Positions 12,530 to 25,177 of a stretch of 64,000 nt of DNA are shown in pieces. Position numbers and translations under genes: made by a program. The notes beneath the pieces are model-generated. The model worked only from the letters and a program-made list of their open reading frames with translations, did not search any database and was not told the origin of the DNA. Each line of letters opens with the position of its first letter. Position 1 is the first letter of the stretch. This DNA is from Saururus chinensis (taxonomy: Eukaryota; Streptophyta; Magnoliopsida; Piperales; Saururaceae): NCBI GenBank assembly GCA_035235625.1, contig CP141140.1, positions 18,682,685 to 18,746,684 of the forward strand, in the 5' to 3' direction.

Positions 12530-12963
12530 CGTTTATATGAACCCGGGCTTATATAAACCTACGTAAGCCCGGGCTTTATGGGCCGCCGAATTTATATCTG
12601 GCAGCTAATAATATTTATGGGTTATATTCATTGGTTAAACCCATGAGTATTATGGGTGGGCCGCTAGATGTAAATCTGACAGCCCATAGAGCCCAAACTC
12701 ATGTAGATTTATATGAGTCTAGGCTCATATAAATTTTTTTCATATTATATATATATATATATATGAGACCCGTTTATAAGCGCCCGGGCTCACGCGCGTG
12801 AGAGTGAGCCCAGGCCTTTTCGGCCGTCAGATTTAAATCCGGCGGCCCACGCTACTCAGGGGGCATTTAAGCCCTGAGTAACGTAGGCCGTTGGATTTAG
12901 ATCCAACGGCTGAATGGGCCCGGGCTCACGCACACGCGCGTGAGCTCGGGCGCTTTTAAACTT

Positions 12964-12965
<2 letters not shown>

Positions 12966-13040
<75 letters not shown>
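12966..13040. repeat. (TA)n microsatellite, about 75 bp
   Basis: Uninterrupted TA tract that closes the palindromic array on its right side. Confidence 0.97.
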
Positions 13041-13042
<2 letters not shown>

Positions 13043-13774
13043 CTCTTTATCACGGAGGCGCAGGGAAGCATCCATCACAATGTAAAATCACTAAGTGAAT
13101 TAATTTTATTCATCAAGGTCATGGCAAGTAATGAACCTGCCTAAGATAAATATATAGATTGTACTGCAACATTTTCCAAACAAAATAGTAAGAGAGGTAC
13201 TTAGTGTGTAACTTAGAAAACTCAGACATCGAAACACTTTATCTCAACCAAGTATATGTGACTTCATCTCAACCAAGTATATGCAAAGATTATTTCTTTT
13301 AATAAGATCATAAGGCAAGATAGATGACCGTTGGGTCAGAGAGCCCCATCTCCCTAGCTGACAGGGCTTTTGGCATGGTGGCTAGCAACCCAATCAGCCT
13401 TTATTATATTTTATAACAACTGATTACAAGGTTAGATTTCATACCAACAACTCATATTTTAGCTCACCAAGTTTCCCCTATATAATAAAAGAGATTTCTT
13501 GTATATTATTGAAATGACACCTAAAATAGTTGTAGAGGTATGATCCTTAAAAGTTTGCCAAATAGCCCCAAAATGCTCTGCAAGACTTTCAAATACTATC
13601 TTAAGGGGAGGAGACAAGTTAATACTCCAAACAATAAGCTACCCAACTAAGTATCCTAACATGGCCAGCTATATGTGGGCATCGTTGCATGCATTCTACG
13701 CAATATTACACACACATATTACACAATGTTACAAGTCTTCCCCGCAATGCATGCATATAGGGTGTGCAACGTTA
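13041..13774. other. Intergenic, no gene seen
   Basis: AT-rich, no credible coding potential on either strand and no repeat that I recognise. Confidence 0.5.
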
Positions 13775-14225
13775 TAGGTAATTCTTGCTACATATGCACA
13801 CTAAGTATATAACACACCCATATATGTGTACACCCCAACATGTGACAACGGGCTCGCGTCTGCATAAGCTTGGGCGGGCTAATCTAATAGTGCAATGGGG
13901 CACAAACAAATCTACCCCCTGAGTTATGTACGTTATCATATCGAAATTTGATGGTGTGCGGTGCCCAAGCTCACGTAACATGTGAGCTCAAGCTCATATA
14001 AATAAGTCTCCATTTATATTTATATTTGAAAATTTTTATATGAGATGCACGTGAGCCCAACTATCATGAGATGTTAGATGGAGATCCAATGGTGGAGGGG
14101 TAGAAAATCAATTTGCCCTTGAGTAATGTTCGTCGTTGGATTTTGATCCGATGGTCGATGATGCCCAGGCTTACGCTAACATGAGTTCATCTAAATGAGA
14201 TTTTTTATATTTATCTATGTTATTA
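13775..14225. repeat. Two decayed relatives of the palindromic (TA)n-associated units
   Basis: Both stretches (about 13780-13990 and 13985-14225) repeat the logic of unit 3 of the 12.8-kb array: C-CCCTGAGTTATGTACG or GCCCTTGAGTAATGTTCG, then a TTGGATTTTGATCC-type palindrome, then TGCCCAGGCTTACGC or GCCCAAGCTCACG. They are diverged and lack long TA tracts, so they are older members of the same family. Confidence 0.65.
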
Positions 14226-16711
14226 TTAAAGAAAGAAAGGGTGAGAATTTTTGTCATTAAAGTCCTAAATTATGCTTAATACACTTAAGGGGCTATTTGG
14301 GTACTTAATCGTCCAAAGATTCAGTTGATTCAGCCTCAATTCATGGTTGACTTTTTATAATCTTATTTGTGTGTAGAAGCTATGCAGAATTAAAAAATCA
14401 ATACTGCAGTTAATTCAAGCTGTTTCAAGCTTGAATCAGCCTAAATTACGCAAGGTGATTCAGTCAATTCAGTCTCCTAGTCTATATTTTGAAAATTATA
14501 GATTTTTATTTTTTAATAGTTATTTTTCATATCAGTTTGAGCCTCGAGAAATGTATCATATAGGTAGGGTCCACTTTAAAAATTCAAAATTACCTACCCT
14601 TTCATAGAGCTTGAAGTTAGAAGTGTAATGATACGAAGAACGTGCATATCCAAGTTTGAGAGAGAGAGAGTTATATTAGTTTAAAGTTTTAAAATTGGGT
14701 TTGACGCGACATCTAAATTTATTCTAACAAATTCTCTTACCAAACATAATTTACATTCGGCGGTAAATTTTTTGAATTAATTCAATACCCAAACAACCCC
14801 TAAGTATGATTTATGAACCAAGTAAAATTGCTAAACTTAAAGCTCATTTTGCATATGGTAATGGTAATAAGACACTAAATTTCTTATGTTTACTGGTCTC
14901 TACATTAAACCATATAACTATGAAGTGGTAAGTTTTTTGTTACATAATGAGTTTACTTTGATTGAAGTATAGAAGGTCATATCAGTATCTATAAGTATAG
15001 ATGGCTAAAGATATAACTATAGATATAGGTATCACTGATAATATGCTTCTATGCATCAAAACGGATACAAACCTCTAATACATATTAAAAATTGTTAAAA
15101 TTGATAAGATATTATTGTAACAATTCTCTTAAATACATAATAGATAGAAAAAATGTTATAAGGGAACATAGAACACCAACATTAGTCAATGTAATGAATA
15201 AGATTAGGGCGGTAAGACAAATTTGTTGCATTCAAATTTATATGTTGTTTACTGGAAACCTCATGCACACTGGTTTATATAGGTGCATTTGAGTCCTCGA
15301 GTGGCTTAGAAGCAAATCAAATTCTTCAATCTTCAAATTTTCTTTAGTCGCTAAAATAATTCTTCTTCTTCTTCTTCTTTTTTTCAAAATCAGAGCTAAA
15401 ATTTTCATTACTAGCTAAAATTCTCAATTAATTTACTACCCGACTTGTATTGAAAGTATTATAACAAGTACGTTACGTCTTACAACACTACGACTAAATA
15501 ATATTTCAACATGCTCTTTAATATCCATGCTGAACCATTATGTGACAGCTTCTCTCAAGTTAATCATTTCGACTATACGTAGTAGTTTGCTCGAGAAACT
15601 GCTACTTTAGTCTAAGAAGATTACCTTTTCTCCAAAGGACAGACCTTTCCGGATTTGAATGCTGAGAATATTGATTTTATACTAAGGATTTAACCAATTC
15701 ATCAAAATCCATAGGAGAGTAAAATATGTGGAGCTATATTCCTTGGAATTGCAACAAAAACAAAGCTACTTGATCATCCAAGTCAGACGATCTCTCTTTT
15801 CGTCCTCTCTGATTCTTTTATTATAAAAAGGATCATCCCGTCCTATTTTTTTGTTAACTATCATCCCAAGTCTTAGGCTATGAATTCTTTTATTATTCTT
15901 AGATCATTATTTTTAAAAGGTATGAGATATGCAATAGCTCATAATTATGATTGTATCCGATCTGATATTAACTAAAACTTTATGAATTTCTCATGCGACT
16001 TGGGGCGGAATTTGGACAAATGATCAAATATGTACAATTGGATCTGCATCAACGAGACTTATCTATTGGAAATGGTTGGGGGCTTGGTATTTGATCTTAT
16101 TCATGTGTAAGGATCGTCAAGCATGAATGCGTTGCATGTATGTGTACAAAAGAAGAAAAGAACGCAAATAAGACGGTTAAGCATTTGTATATATTGTACA
16201 AGAAGAGCATCAAATATTTCAAAATATTATTGGTCCCAGGTGGTTTATCACAACTTTTTATAGAAAAATTATTTGCAATACATGAGTATCTTATTAGCAA
16301 GAAAATTAATTTTTCTGAAATCAGATGTTGGTTAGAATGCGTGTAAATTAAGCTGCTTAGAACGTACTGTGAAAATGCATCATCCATGCTGTTTATCATA
16401 AATAATTGAAGAAAAGTGTCTGTGTTATGATGGCAACAAACTCTATAATGAATCTGATCATCTGGTCAGCAATCGCCTTCTATTGCCCTCTGCCAAATTT
16501 GACGTACAATGATCCTAAACATGCATATAAAGTAGTATTTGATCAAGGAGAATCTAAAGTGCATCCCAAAGCCTACTAATGCGCGCAAGACGAATACTAA
16601 TAAGTTATCCCTCGTAAGCTGATCATCCATTCTGGTATAGTGCCAAATTAGAACAAACATTATCAGTGTCCCCCAAAAACAACAAAAGAACAAGCATTAT
16701 CATATCCTTCT
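14226..16711. other. Intergenic, no gene seen
   Basis: AT-rich. Short open frames at 15092-15292 and 16097-16399 have no recognisable motif and are probably chance. There is a small TCT/TTC microsatellite at about 15361-15380. The part just below 16712 should hold the 3' UTR of the WIP gene. Confidence 0.45.
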
Positions 16712-17728
16712 TTACTGCAGCACAGAGGTATTATCACGAAGTTCAAACCCTTCGTCCTCTTCCTTAATCCCAAAGCTGAACAGATCGCCACTGGCCGAGC
16801 CGTGGCCGGAGCCGAAGGCCCTGATGTGGTCCTTGAGAGAGCGCTTGTGCTTGAAGTCGGAGCCGCAGCGGCACAGCCAAAGCTTGCCGCAGTTCTTCTC
16901 GTGGGTCCTCCAGTCGCCCTTGACGGCCAGGAGCTTGCCGCACTTGCGGCACATGAAGGGCTTCACACCGTGCTTCCTCTTGTAGTGCGTCTGCAGCGTC
17001 CGGAAGTCCTTAAGGGCCCTGGGCCGAGGGTGTTCGATGTGGTTTCGGCACCCCGAGACGCAGCAGTAGCAAGGGATGCCCAGTATTGCATTCGGCTGGC
17101 TCCCCCTCAGCGAGTCCGGCCCCCTCCGGTACTGGGACCCATGACCCCACATGTGCATCTACTAGCCATAAACCCCCATGCATATCACATAGGAAGACGT
17201 CAATTACCCATCAACATTCTGATTCTAAATTCAAATTAGAGAGAGAGAGAGATTCATCATCATCCCTAATCTCACAAATGATGTAATATGCGTATTACAA
17301 ATTGCATGATATAAAGAAGATTGAACCTGTAGATTGTTGTAACGATTGAAGGTCTTCTTGCAGATATGGCAGGAGAAGTGGGTGAAGCCAATCAGTATCT
17401 GAGCTGGGGTGGGGATCCAGTATTTGGAGGTGGGAGCCGTCGCTTTTTCTTCTTCATGGTTATATACTGGCTTTTCAGGCTCGTTAGAGTAACACGGCAG
17501 GCCGATGCGCAATGCCACCGTCATTTCCTCATCTTCTTCGCAGTTTGCTTTGCCTGTGGCCACTGTTCGTGGAGTTGGTGACTCTGGCCGGCAAAGCAGC
17601 AAACTCAGCAAGGGGAGAGGCTCTAATGATGGTTGACTGGTGCTGGTGCCAAAGTGAAAATCCAGCGACTCAGTCACAGATGAGTCAGGTGATAAGTTGT
17701 CGGGTTGTCCAGAAGCCAAAGAGGCCAT
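16712..17728 (-). CDS. WIP-domain C2H2 zinc-finger transcription factor (TT1/WIP family)
   Basis: Plant-specific nuclear transcription factor of the A1d/WIP class. Members control seed-coat pigmentation (TT1/WIP1), transmitting-tract and root patterning. There are two exons, 17327-17728 and 16712-17158, joined in phase 0 across a 168-bp intron (donor CAG|GTTCAA, acceptor TAG|ATG), giving 282 residues. The N-terminal half is variable and contains an L-R-I-G-L-P motif. The WIP core starts at [14 protein letters not shown] and continues through four zinc fingers: finger 1 C-H-I-C ... H-M-W-G-H, finger 2 with the C-Y-C-C and C-R-N-H-I-E-H motifs, finger 3 F-M-C-R-K-C ... H-E-K-N-C, and finger 4 [17 protein letters not shown]. 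The intron falls inside finger 1 between its cysteine and histidine pairs. The start at 17728 is the first Met after an in-frame stop about 130 bp upstream. Which WIP paralogue it is cannot be decided by eye. Confidence 0.95.
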
Positions 17729-18934
17729 GCTTGCACCATACAGCTCAAAAGATTCAAGCAGTTGAGGCTGTGGGGGTCGTATGTTCTGGCAGACATGGCC
17801 TGCTTTATAGGCAGTTTTCTTGATTTTAATGGCGATACTTTGGCCAAGATATCGTCATATCGATTAGCCACTACAGCACAACAGCAATTATTTCGTTTCT
17901 TCCATGTTCATAAAAATCGACATATGGACAGACATAATATATATATCGAGAAACATATCAGGAGATGGAAGAAAATTAAATGGTATCTCTGGAGTGATTG
18001 AGGAGGAGGGACTGGAGAAGGCGTTGGTTGAACGACAACTACCTGGTAAGCCCTGCAATGAATAAGGGCTGCTCTGGCCTGTTGGCCTCATTAGGCAATC
18101 GATAGCTACGCTTATTAAAATCCAGGCCCAGCTCCTCCTGAATTAGCAACCTCGCAGTAGCAGAAGATGAGGAAACGCCTGCAAATTTATCCTCGTCCTA
18201 TCACACATGTTTCAACTACCATTACAATGCGCCCTTTCAAAGGGACTCTGTTTGGGGTGAGTGGTATCTGGTTATGCAAACTTGTGAATATACGTAAATT
18301 CGCGTACAAACCTTAACATATGAACCGATGTAGTGCCGCGCCCCTATTTCAAGAATGACCGGGCTATCATCGTCCAAAGGTCAACGCCATCGATCACACA
18401 AAGGATTGATATCAGAAACTGGTTCATATAACTCTTTGAATGAATACCATCCCATCTTTCGTTTACACAATCTAAATGAAACAGTATGTGCTTTTAAGTT
18501 TATTAGTAATAATATTGGTGTCATATTTCCACTCTTAATCATGACTTGACGTAATCAAATAGAAGGCCCCGGGAAATTTACTACTAAATCAGCTTATAAG
18601 TTTATCTCTTATCATTCTCTTATGTTAACATTTTTTGATGATCTAAAATACACCTAACATTTATTTTTTTCTTGTTGCTATTCCAAATGGTTGATGATAT
18701 TCAAAATATTTAGAGTGGATGTCAGGCTCGCTAAGCTATTGATCATATTATGTCTTTTAGCGATACTATTCTGGATTTAGGTCTAATGTTGAAGATCTAG
18801 AACTGTCTACTTCATATGGAGAGAAAGGAACTTTAGAATTTCTAAAATAAATTCACTGATAAAAGACTTTTCTTTTATAACTGTGAACTTCAAGTTAAAA
18901 CTTATATTTTAATCTAATTTTTATCTTTTTAAAT
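17729..18934. other. WIP gene upstream region, no other gene seen
   Basis: Promoter and 5' UTR side of the minus-strand WIP gene. No second gene is apparent. Small open frames (17705-18001, 18355-18549) look fortuitous. Confidence 0.45.
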
Positions 18935-19516
18935 TTGTTGTTGAGTTTCCTTACCTAGTTAAATATATATTTTTTTTATTTTTCTATATTTTAGATTATG
19001 TTCCTCTTTTTCCTTAATTAAAGGGAGTCTTCTCCCCTTTTTACCTCGTAAAAATAAGATTAGTGTCATATGCGATTGAGAGGCATGCCGTTAGTGTTGG
19101 CGGTGAAACCAATTACGGGATTCTTTAGTGAAGGGCAGTCTTGTCCTTTACCCTGCATGACCTAAGTTATAAATAGGTTTTATCATAGAGGCTTATGATG
19201 GTGATGAGAGATTGATGCGTGAGTGGATTCTGACGTGAAGAGAATTCCAGAGAAGTTGCAGCCGCCACGACTCCGAACCGAGAGGTCCACGCACAGAGAA
19301 GGAAAACAGAGATTCTGAGAGGAAGAAGGAGTTTTCTTCTTGTGTATTGCGTGAGGAACGTTGCTGAGAGATCTTGTAATTCTCTTGTACTCTTATTCTC
19401 TATTTAGTGGAATTGTGTGATCCCGTGGACGTAGGCAGCAAGGCCGAACCACGTTAAATTCCCTTGTGTACTTTGCTTTCGTATTGGCATTCCTAGATCT
19501 ATATTTCCGCAATACA
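18935..19516 (+). mobile_element. LTR fragment, probably Ty1/copia solo LTR
   Basis: The stretch has the features of a plant copia LTR promoter and R region: TATAAATA at 19168-19175, then a run with TTGTAATTCTCTTGTACTC near 19374, TTTAGTGGAATTGTG near 19402, CCGTGGACGTAGGCAGCAAGG near 19424, and CCGAACCACGTTAAATTCC near 19443. It ends near TTTCCGCAATACA. No tRNA-primer site follows, so it is a solo or truncated LTR. The left boundary (a TGTTGAG-like start) is approximate. Confidence 0.55.
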
Positions 19517-20023
19517 GGCAGGGGAACAGTAAAACTATACTGCTCGCCCGTAACCTGCAACAAGAACTATATACTGTTCGGCCGTAACTGCAGTACAGTA
19601 AACTTATACTCTGTTTGGCGAGGCCTGTAGTTTTATTCCCCACAGTTAGGTGGAACCCGACAGCAAAAGAGAACCAAGGAACTGGTGTAGTGAAATAGTA
19701 TGCGTTTTCTTTCACTTCCCTCCATAAGGATTCTGTACTTCCACCGAAGGCTTTCGTCTCTATTGTACTCCCTAAGAGCTGATCGACAAATGAACGAGGC
19801 ATCTGATATATGCTTACATAGTTACAACTTACAAATGGGTAACAACAGGTTTAGAGGGTGAAGATTCATTTTCCACAGTACACCATTTGGGTTAACATGC
19901 GACAAATCTACTATTCAACAAATACGATAGGCTCCAGCCCCCAGGGTAAACCAACTTGCCCGATATGGATTGCTTTTCAGTTTTCACATACATATGCTCT
20001 AATTTAGAGATAGCACATTTTAA
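19517..20023. other. Intergenic, unclassified
   Basis: Follows the LTR-like fragment. It carries three loosely repeated blocks around ACTATACTG/GCCCGTAAC (19540-19625). A 132-residue open frame on the minus strand (19404-19802) overlaps the LTR and shows no recognisable domain. Confidence 0.4.
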
Positions 20024-20221
20024 TACTCCGTTCGTCTTATATAAATAGTTACATTTAATTTTTATTAAATGGTGAAACTCATATATAAGAGAAATAAAAA
20101 TAAGTTTATAATTTTTTATTTTAAGTACCTAACCACTTAAATTTAATAAAATAAAATTATTAATATAAAACAAGTTTTTTTTTGCCAAAGAGAGATATTA
20201 ATTTAAGAGGGAGGGAATATA
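20024..20221. mobile_element. TA-flanked MITE (ACTCCxTxCGTCTTATA type)
   Basis: About 200 bp with ends TACTCCGTTCGTCTTAT and the inverted counterpart of TATTCCCTCCCTCTTAA. The AT-rich interior includes TTTTTTGCCAAAGAGAGATATTAAT. Closely similar sequences occur at 57985-58198 and, inverted and decayed, at about 30050-30330, so this is a family. The ends suggest a Stowaway/mariner MITE. Confidence 0.65.
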
Positions 20222-20701
20222 CATATACCTTCATATCATCCTCCAACGAAAGCGGCATCCCTATAAACGCATGCTCAAATTTAAATTTCTTTGGTGCTGA
20301 TCAATGCTGATGTCTCAAAAGAATTGCGCAGATCACTGCTTATATAATATCTAACCTTATCAAAACTGAAATGTGTTTTCTACTAATTCTTATATAGGGT
20401 ATTTGGCTATGTTTATGTAGTTTATCAAACTAGCAGATATCCAGGCGTCAGACTCTGTGCACTGACCTCTTCATTGCCTGTCTGAATTCATTGCTTACAC
20501 TGATTCCATGTAAAATAAAAGAAGCTGGCAAAAACATATCTTAGCTCGTATGTTTGAACTCACTAAACTCCCACTTATCTAAAAGGTTAAAAATCCCAAT
20601 GTTTTTCTCTCTCTAAAAGTCAATTACCCCATACTTCCCACTAAACCTCTCAGCCTCAGCCCCCAACCAAATTTAAAGGAAATAAAAAAAGAGTCATGCC
20701 A
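20222..20701. other. Intergenic, no gene seen
   Basis: No coding signal or repeat recognised. Confidence 0.4.
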
Positions 20702-20843
20702 CACTAATGTTAAGTTTTATACATCAAGAACCTACTTCATCATTTAATCACCAATTATTAGTGGGGTCTAAAAAATTGAGCCCTACTCATCAATAGCATT
20801 TGGATGATGAAGTAGGTTTTTAACATATAAAACTTAGTCACTA
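20702..20843. mobile_element. Short foldback MITE with about 40-bp inverted ends
   Basis: The left arm (AAGTTTTATACATCAAGAAC, then CTACTTCATCAT) and the right arm (GATGAAGTAGGTTTTTAACA, then TATAAAACTTAG) are inverted copies around a short centre. A single arm of the same family is at about 53525-53572. Confidence 0.75.
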
Positions 20844-23800
20844 AATTTTTTGTCTATAAAAGAAAGAATTAGTGTCGCTTTGTTGAGCAGACTTTTTCTA
20901 ACAAGGCTTTTACCATATTTTGGATTACCCTTAAATTCTAAATATTTTATGATAAAATTACCTCTATTTTCTTTTCCTTTCCCTTGCTTTCTCCCCTTCT
21001 TCTATTTTCCTCCATCCACTGCATCTCCTTCATGGTTGTGGCTGCCCTGACCTTCTAGTTGCCACTTTGCCCTAGGAATCAACCTTCACTTATTATCTTT
21101 TTGCTCCACCAAAAGTCTGCTTGCCACCTCCAATCCCACCCCACCACCACCGTTGTTCCCCTTCTCTATTTGCATCCCCCTTTTTCCTCTTTTCCCCCTT
21201 TCTTCTTTTGTTGGCCATGTCCAAATCTAGCCACCTATATGCTAGATAGCTTAAAGGCTTCTCATCCATGTGGCTTCGTTCTGGGCAACACTAAATACTA
21301 GTGAACTCCATAATGGCATTTTGAATATTAGCCACCATGAAAATTTTTGATTTCCACCCTCTTGTCAAAATACCTATGATGATTGAGCTCAATGACCTCT
21401 TAAAATAAAATAAAACCTTCATTGCATTTCATTGGTATGCAAAAATGATTTTTTTCTAACAAAAGTAAACTTTGCTCGAGTGCCTTGCATCAACCCACCA
21501 ATAGGGTAAGAAATTAGGCAAACCCCTACCAATTTATTAAATAACCAAAAGAGATAAGGGGGAGGGGGGGGGCATAAAACCATAAATCAGCCCAAACATT
21601 AACATCAAAATTAGATAATACGAGATCATCCTACAAAATCCTAGAGATGCACACCAAAAATGAAGAACTTCTCTAAGATCTACATCGAAATATTCCAAAC
21701 ACTAGATTTATTAATGGTGGTAATGCCCTTGAGATTTTTCATATTTTTTGGGATGTAGAGCATAAGCATGGAAATATGATGAGTAGATGCAAACCTAGCA
21801 AGATAATTGGACATATAATTTGCTTCTCTATAAATACGGTGAACCAACATGACTATGTTGAGATAGAACAAATAAATATTTACTTTTTTTTATATAACAA
21901 AGAGACTAAATATTTATAGTTTATGTTAAAGGCCAAATCTTCCCTATAGCCCAGGCCACAATCAAATATGCCCAGTAGCTTAGGCCATGACTCCTTCCAC
22001 CTCCATCTCTATCTTCGCCTATCACTACCTCTTCTGCATATCGCGGCTCTCCCCTTTTCCTATGCCGTCCTTTCTCCTTCTACCAGTTATAAAATCTGGT
22101 CAGATGTGCTCTGGTGACTAGATCTAATTATCATCAGGCTGCAAATGATAAGCCTTCTGCACCAAACTTGGTTGCAACTAGTTCTTACAATTGAATTTTG
22201 ACTTAGGAACTGGTCATAAATCGTTGGTCATCGCTGACATGGAAGGGGTTGGGGCCAAGCAACACACACAGGAGGATGAAGAGAGGAGTTAATGATAGTA
22301 TTGGATTAAAAATTAAACGATGATAAATGGGTGTTTTTATCCTAGTAAAAAATTTACAAGTTAATGTCCTATTTATAATTTTTCTTGTAGTTAGCATCCA
22401 AAACCCAAAATAAAATTAATTTATACTTACATACCTTTGATTAAAGAACATTTATACCCCTAACATTTCCAAAATTATACATAGATCCTGATGTTAATAA
22501 ATTAGTTTATAAAAATTAAAAATAACTAGAACCCCCTTGTACCTTAACCTGCCTTTTCTCCTCCACTCTCTTTCAATTTTCACCCAGTGAACGCATCCCC
22601 TCTTCTGTCTGTCTCCCTACCGTGCTCCCCATCAATTGTGGCTCATTATGTCAAAGGTCAAGGAGGGTTAAGTGAGTAAGGATATTTTTATTATTTAAAA
22701 ATCATTTACATTTTTATAACGATAAGAGGTCTATGTGCAATATTTTGAAATGTCAGGGGTTGTAAGTGTAATTTTACCAAATATGATCAAAGGGTATAAG
22801 TAAAATTTGTCTAAAAAAATTTACGCCAAGTCTCTTCCCTCCTCCTACAGCACCAACACTCATGGGACCTCCCTCTTCCTTCCGCCAACATGCCTCCCTT
22901 TTTATCAGGAGGGTTCGTGGCCCACCTTTCTTGGTATGTAAAAAATTATTCAGTGGAACAATTCTACCGGCTATGTGGTAGATATGCCCACTTAATAGTT
23001 GATGTTTAGATATTTTTTGAAAGTGAGTAAATTAAGGCTTAAGTTTGAGTTTGTCGGTTAAAACATCGGACATATGTAGGGATACATGGCTATGTGGTAG
23101 AACAGTTCCACTAGATACCTTCTCCTGTGGTATTAGGGAGTGACCCATCTCCTCGCCTTGCCCCTACTTCCTACTTCCTGGTTGAGGGGGCAGAGACCCA
23201 ACCACGACCACCCTTCATGCTGTCTCTAATAGGGCACTAGGGAACCAGAGCATGTCCAGCTACTACAAACAGAAAAATTAAGGACTACTACCCCTTCTAG
23301 GCTTCTTGGGGCGACACTAGTGGGGGCAAGGAAGCACATGGCCAGGGTGGGGTGGTGTCGGCTCCATGGCTAGCTTCAGGAGAAAACAGGTACAGTGAGG
23401 GAAAAAATAAGTTTGTCATGAGATAGGAATGGGAAATTTTATTTTGAGTTAGTGGAAAAATTAAGCGAAGGACTAAGTGAGAAAAAAACAACGGGTTATG
23501 AATAGAAGTGTTCTAAGAAATTATTAATGACTTTAGCTAGCTGCAGATATTGAATCAACAGCATTAATTTGATTCTTACTCAAAATGAAATTGATTTCAT
23601 ACATTTTAATCTCACTTGGACAAAGATTTCTGATCTTGCTATTAGCCAAACACGCACGCACACACGCACAGAGGGAGAGATTGTCATTGTGCTTATTTCT
23701 TGTATGGACTACACTCTCTCATCTTATGCATGCACAATTTTGGAGCACGTTCAAGGGTATATAGTCAGAATGATACAGAATACAAATAAAACTGAGTAGC

Positions 23801-24676
23801 TCAAAAAATATCGAAAAATTAACAGAGAAAAGGAAACAAAAAAAAGGTAGAGTTCAGATTTTAGTTTTTGGATGCATCAATGGCTGTCGCAGAGACGCTG
23901 CAGATTTTGCAAGTCTACCACCTTATCTCATCGGAACCCAAAAATGGATATGTAGCTGGATATATAGCCTACGAATTTGGACGTCATGTATATGGACAGG
24001 ATTCCGCCAGGGCCACAACCGCACCAATACAATTGACAGTCATGCATCCTTTTCTCAAGGACTTGTGTTGTCTGTGTTAACTCCAGTAGATGCCGGAGAT
24101 TGTTGGTGGATCTGTGAATCTGGTTGGCAATACATACACTTGTCATATACTTATAATCCAATGGTTTCCTTCGCATGCTGCAAAGATGCTATGCTAATCT
24201 GACAATGGATATATATTGCACAAGAGATAACTAATCAAGAAGCAATTCGTAATGCAACTTCTCATGCTAGAGCATGTAGGATGACAAGAGAACCACATGA
24301 GACAGCTACCGCAAACTACTCTTGGATTTTTTTTTCTTTTGGTATATAACTTCCCTTGATTTATGCTATACCATATGGCTACAACCCAGTCCCAAACTGA
24401 TCAACCAACTTCAATGGAGGCCAGGACGAGTGTAACCGGCTGCTACTTGTCTGCCCAATTCTTTATATCGTCTTTTCTTATTAGAAGACAAACTCACCTG
24501 ATCTGTTGCTTTCATTCTTATTTACAAAATATTAAAAAATATTGGATAATTAAATTCCTATACACAAGGGTGTTTTTTGTCGACATTCTACTCTCCTTCT
24601 TACTTGTAATTTTTAAATTCTCATTTGTCTTTAAAATTTAATACAGTATTTTTATTTTTATCTCAAAGGCAGCGGC
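20844..24676. other. Intergenic, no gene seen
   Basis: Long stretch with no credible gene. 20900-21250 is pyrimidine-rich, which creates chance open frames rich in Pro, Ser and Phe. A poly-G run lies near 21560. The small open frame at 23868-24080 has no recognisable motif. Confidence 0.45.
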
Positions 24677-24782
24677 ATACTCTCTCTATCCCATATTAAT
24701 AGTTCCATTTGATTTTTCAAAATAAACTAAAATTAATTCATTTAAAAATCAAATGAAACTATTAATACGGGAAGGAGGGTAT
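24677..24782. mobile_element. Stowaway-like MITE, about 105 bp
   Basis: Nearly complete foldback. ATACTCTCTCTATCCCATA, then TTAATAGTTCCATTTGATTTTT, is mirrored by AAATCAAATGAAACTATTAA, then TACGGGAAGGAGGGTATAT. Flanking TA dinucleotides fit Tc1/mariner-type MITE insertion. Confidence 0.75.
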
Positions 24783-25177
24783 ATGACTTCCTTACCCAAC
24801 TTTCACTCTTGCTTGGTTTATGGGTATAAGGTAAAGAGGCATATATAGTTTGAGTTTCTATGGACAGGTAAAAGACAAAGGCTGAAATAGTAAAAAGTGA
24901 AACTTGGGTCATGTTCGTTAGTTTGTAAATTTCGACCAGGCTATGAACCAAAATAGTAGAAATCTTAAAGCAAATGTAGGTGACAGGTGGTGATTGGTGG
25001 AACAGTATGTATGTAAGTAGTTTTTTTCTTCGTTCATTTTTTTTTTTCCTTCTTGACAATTAGAAAGGTAAATGCATTCATCATAAATAGTTCTTTGCAA
25101 CGAAGAGATGAGAGAATTTTACTAGGAAGTGTACAAAGATTAATGTATGAATTAAGTTTAAACGAGCAAGCGCTTGG

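Noticed and set aside
12856..13071. Frame with Tyr-Ile repeats on the minus strand
   Set aside because: Translation of (TA)n plus the GC-rich palindromic unit; not a gene.
19404..19802. 132-residue minus-strand frame
   Set aside because: Overlaps an LTR-like fragment and has no recognisable motif.
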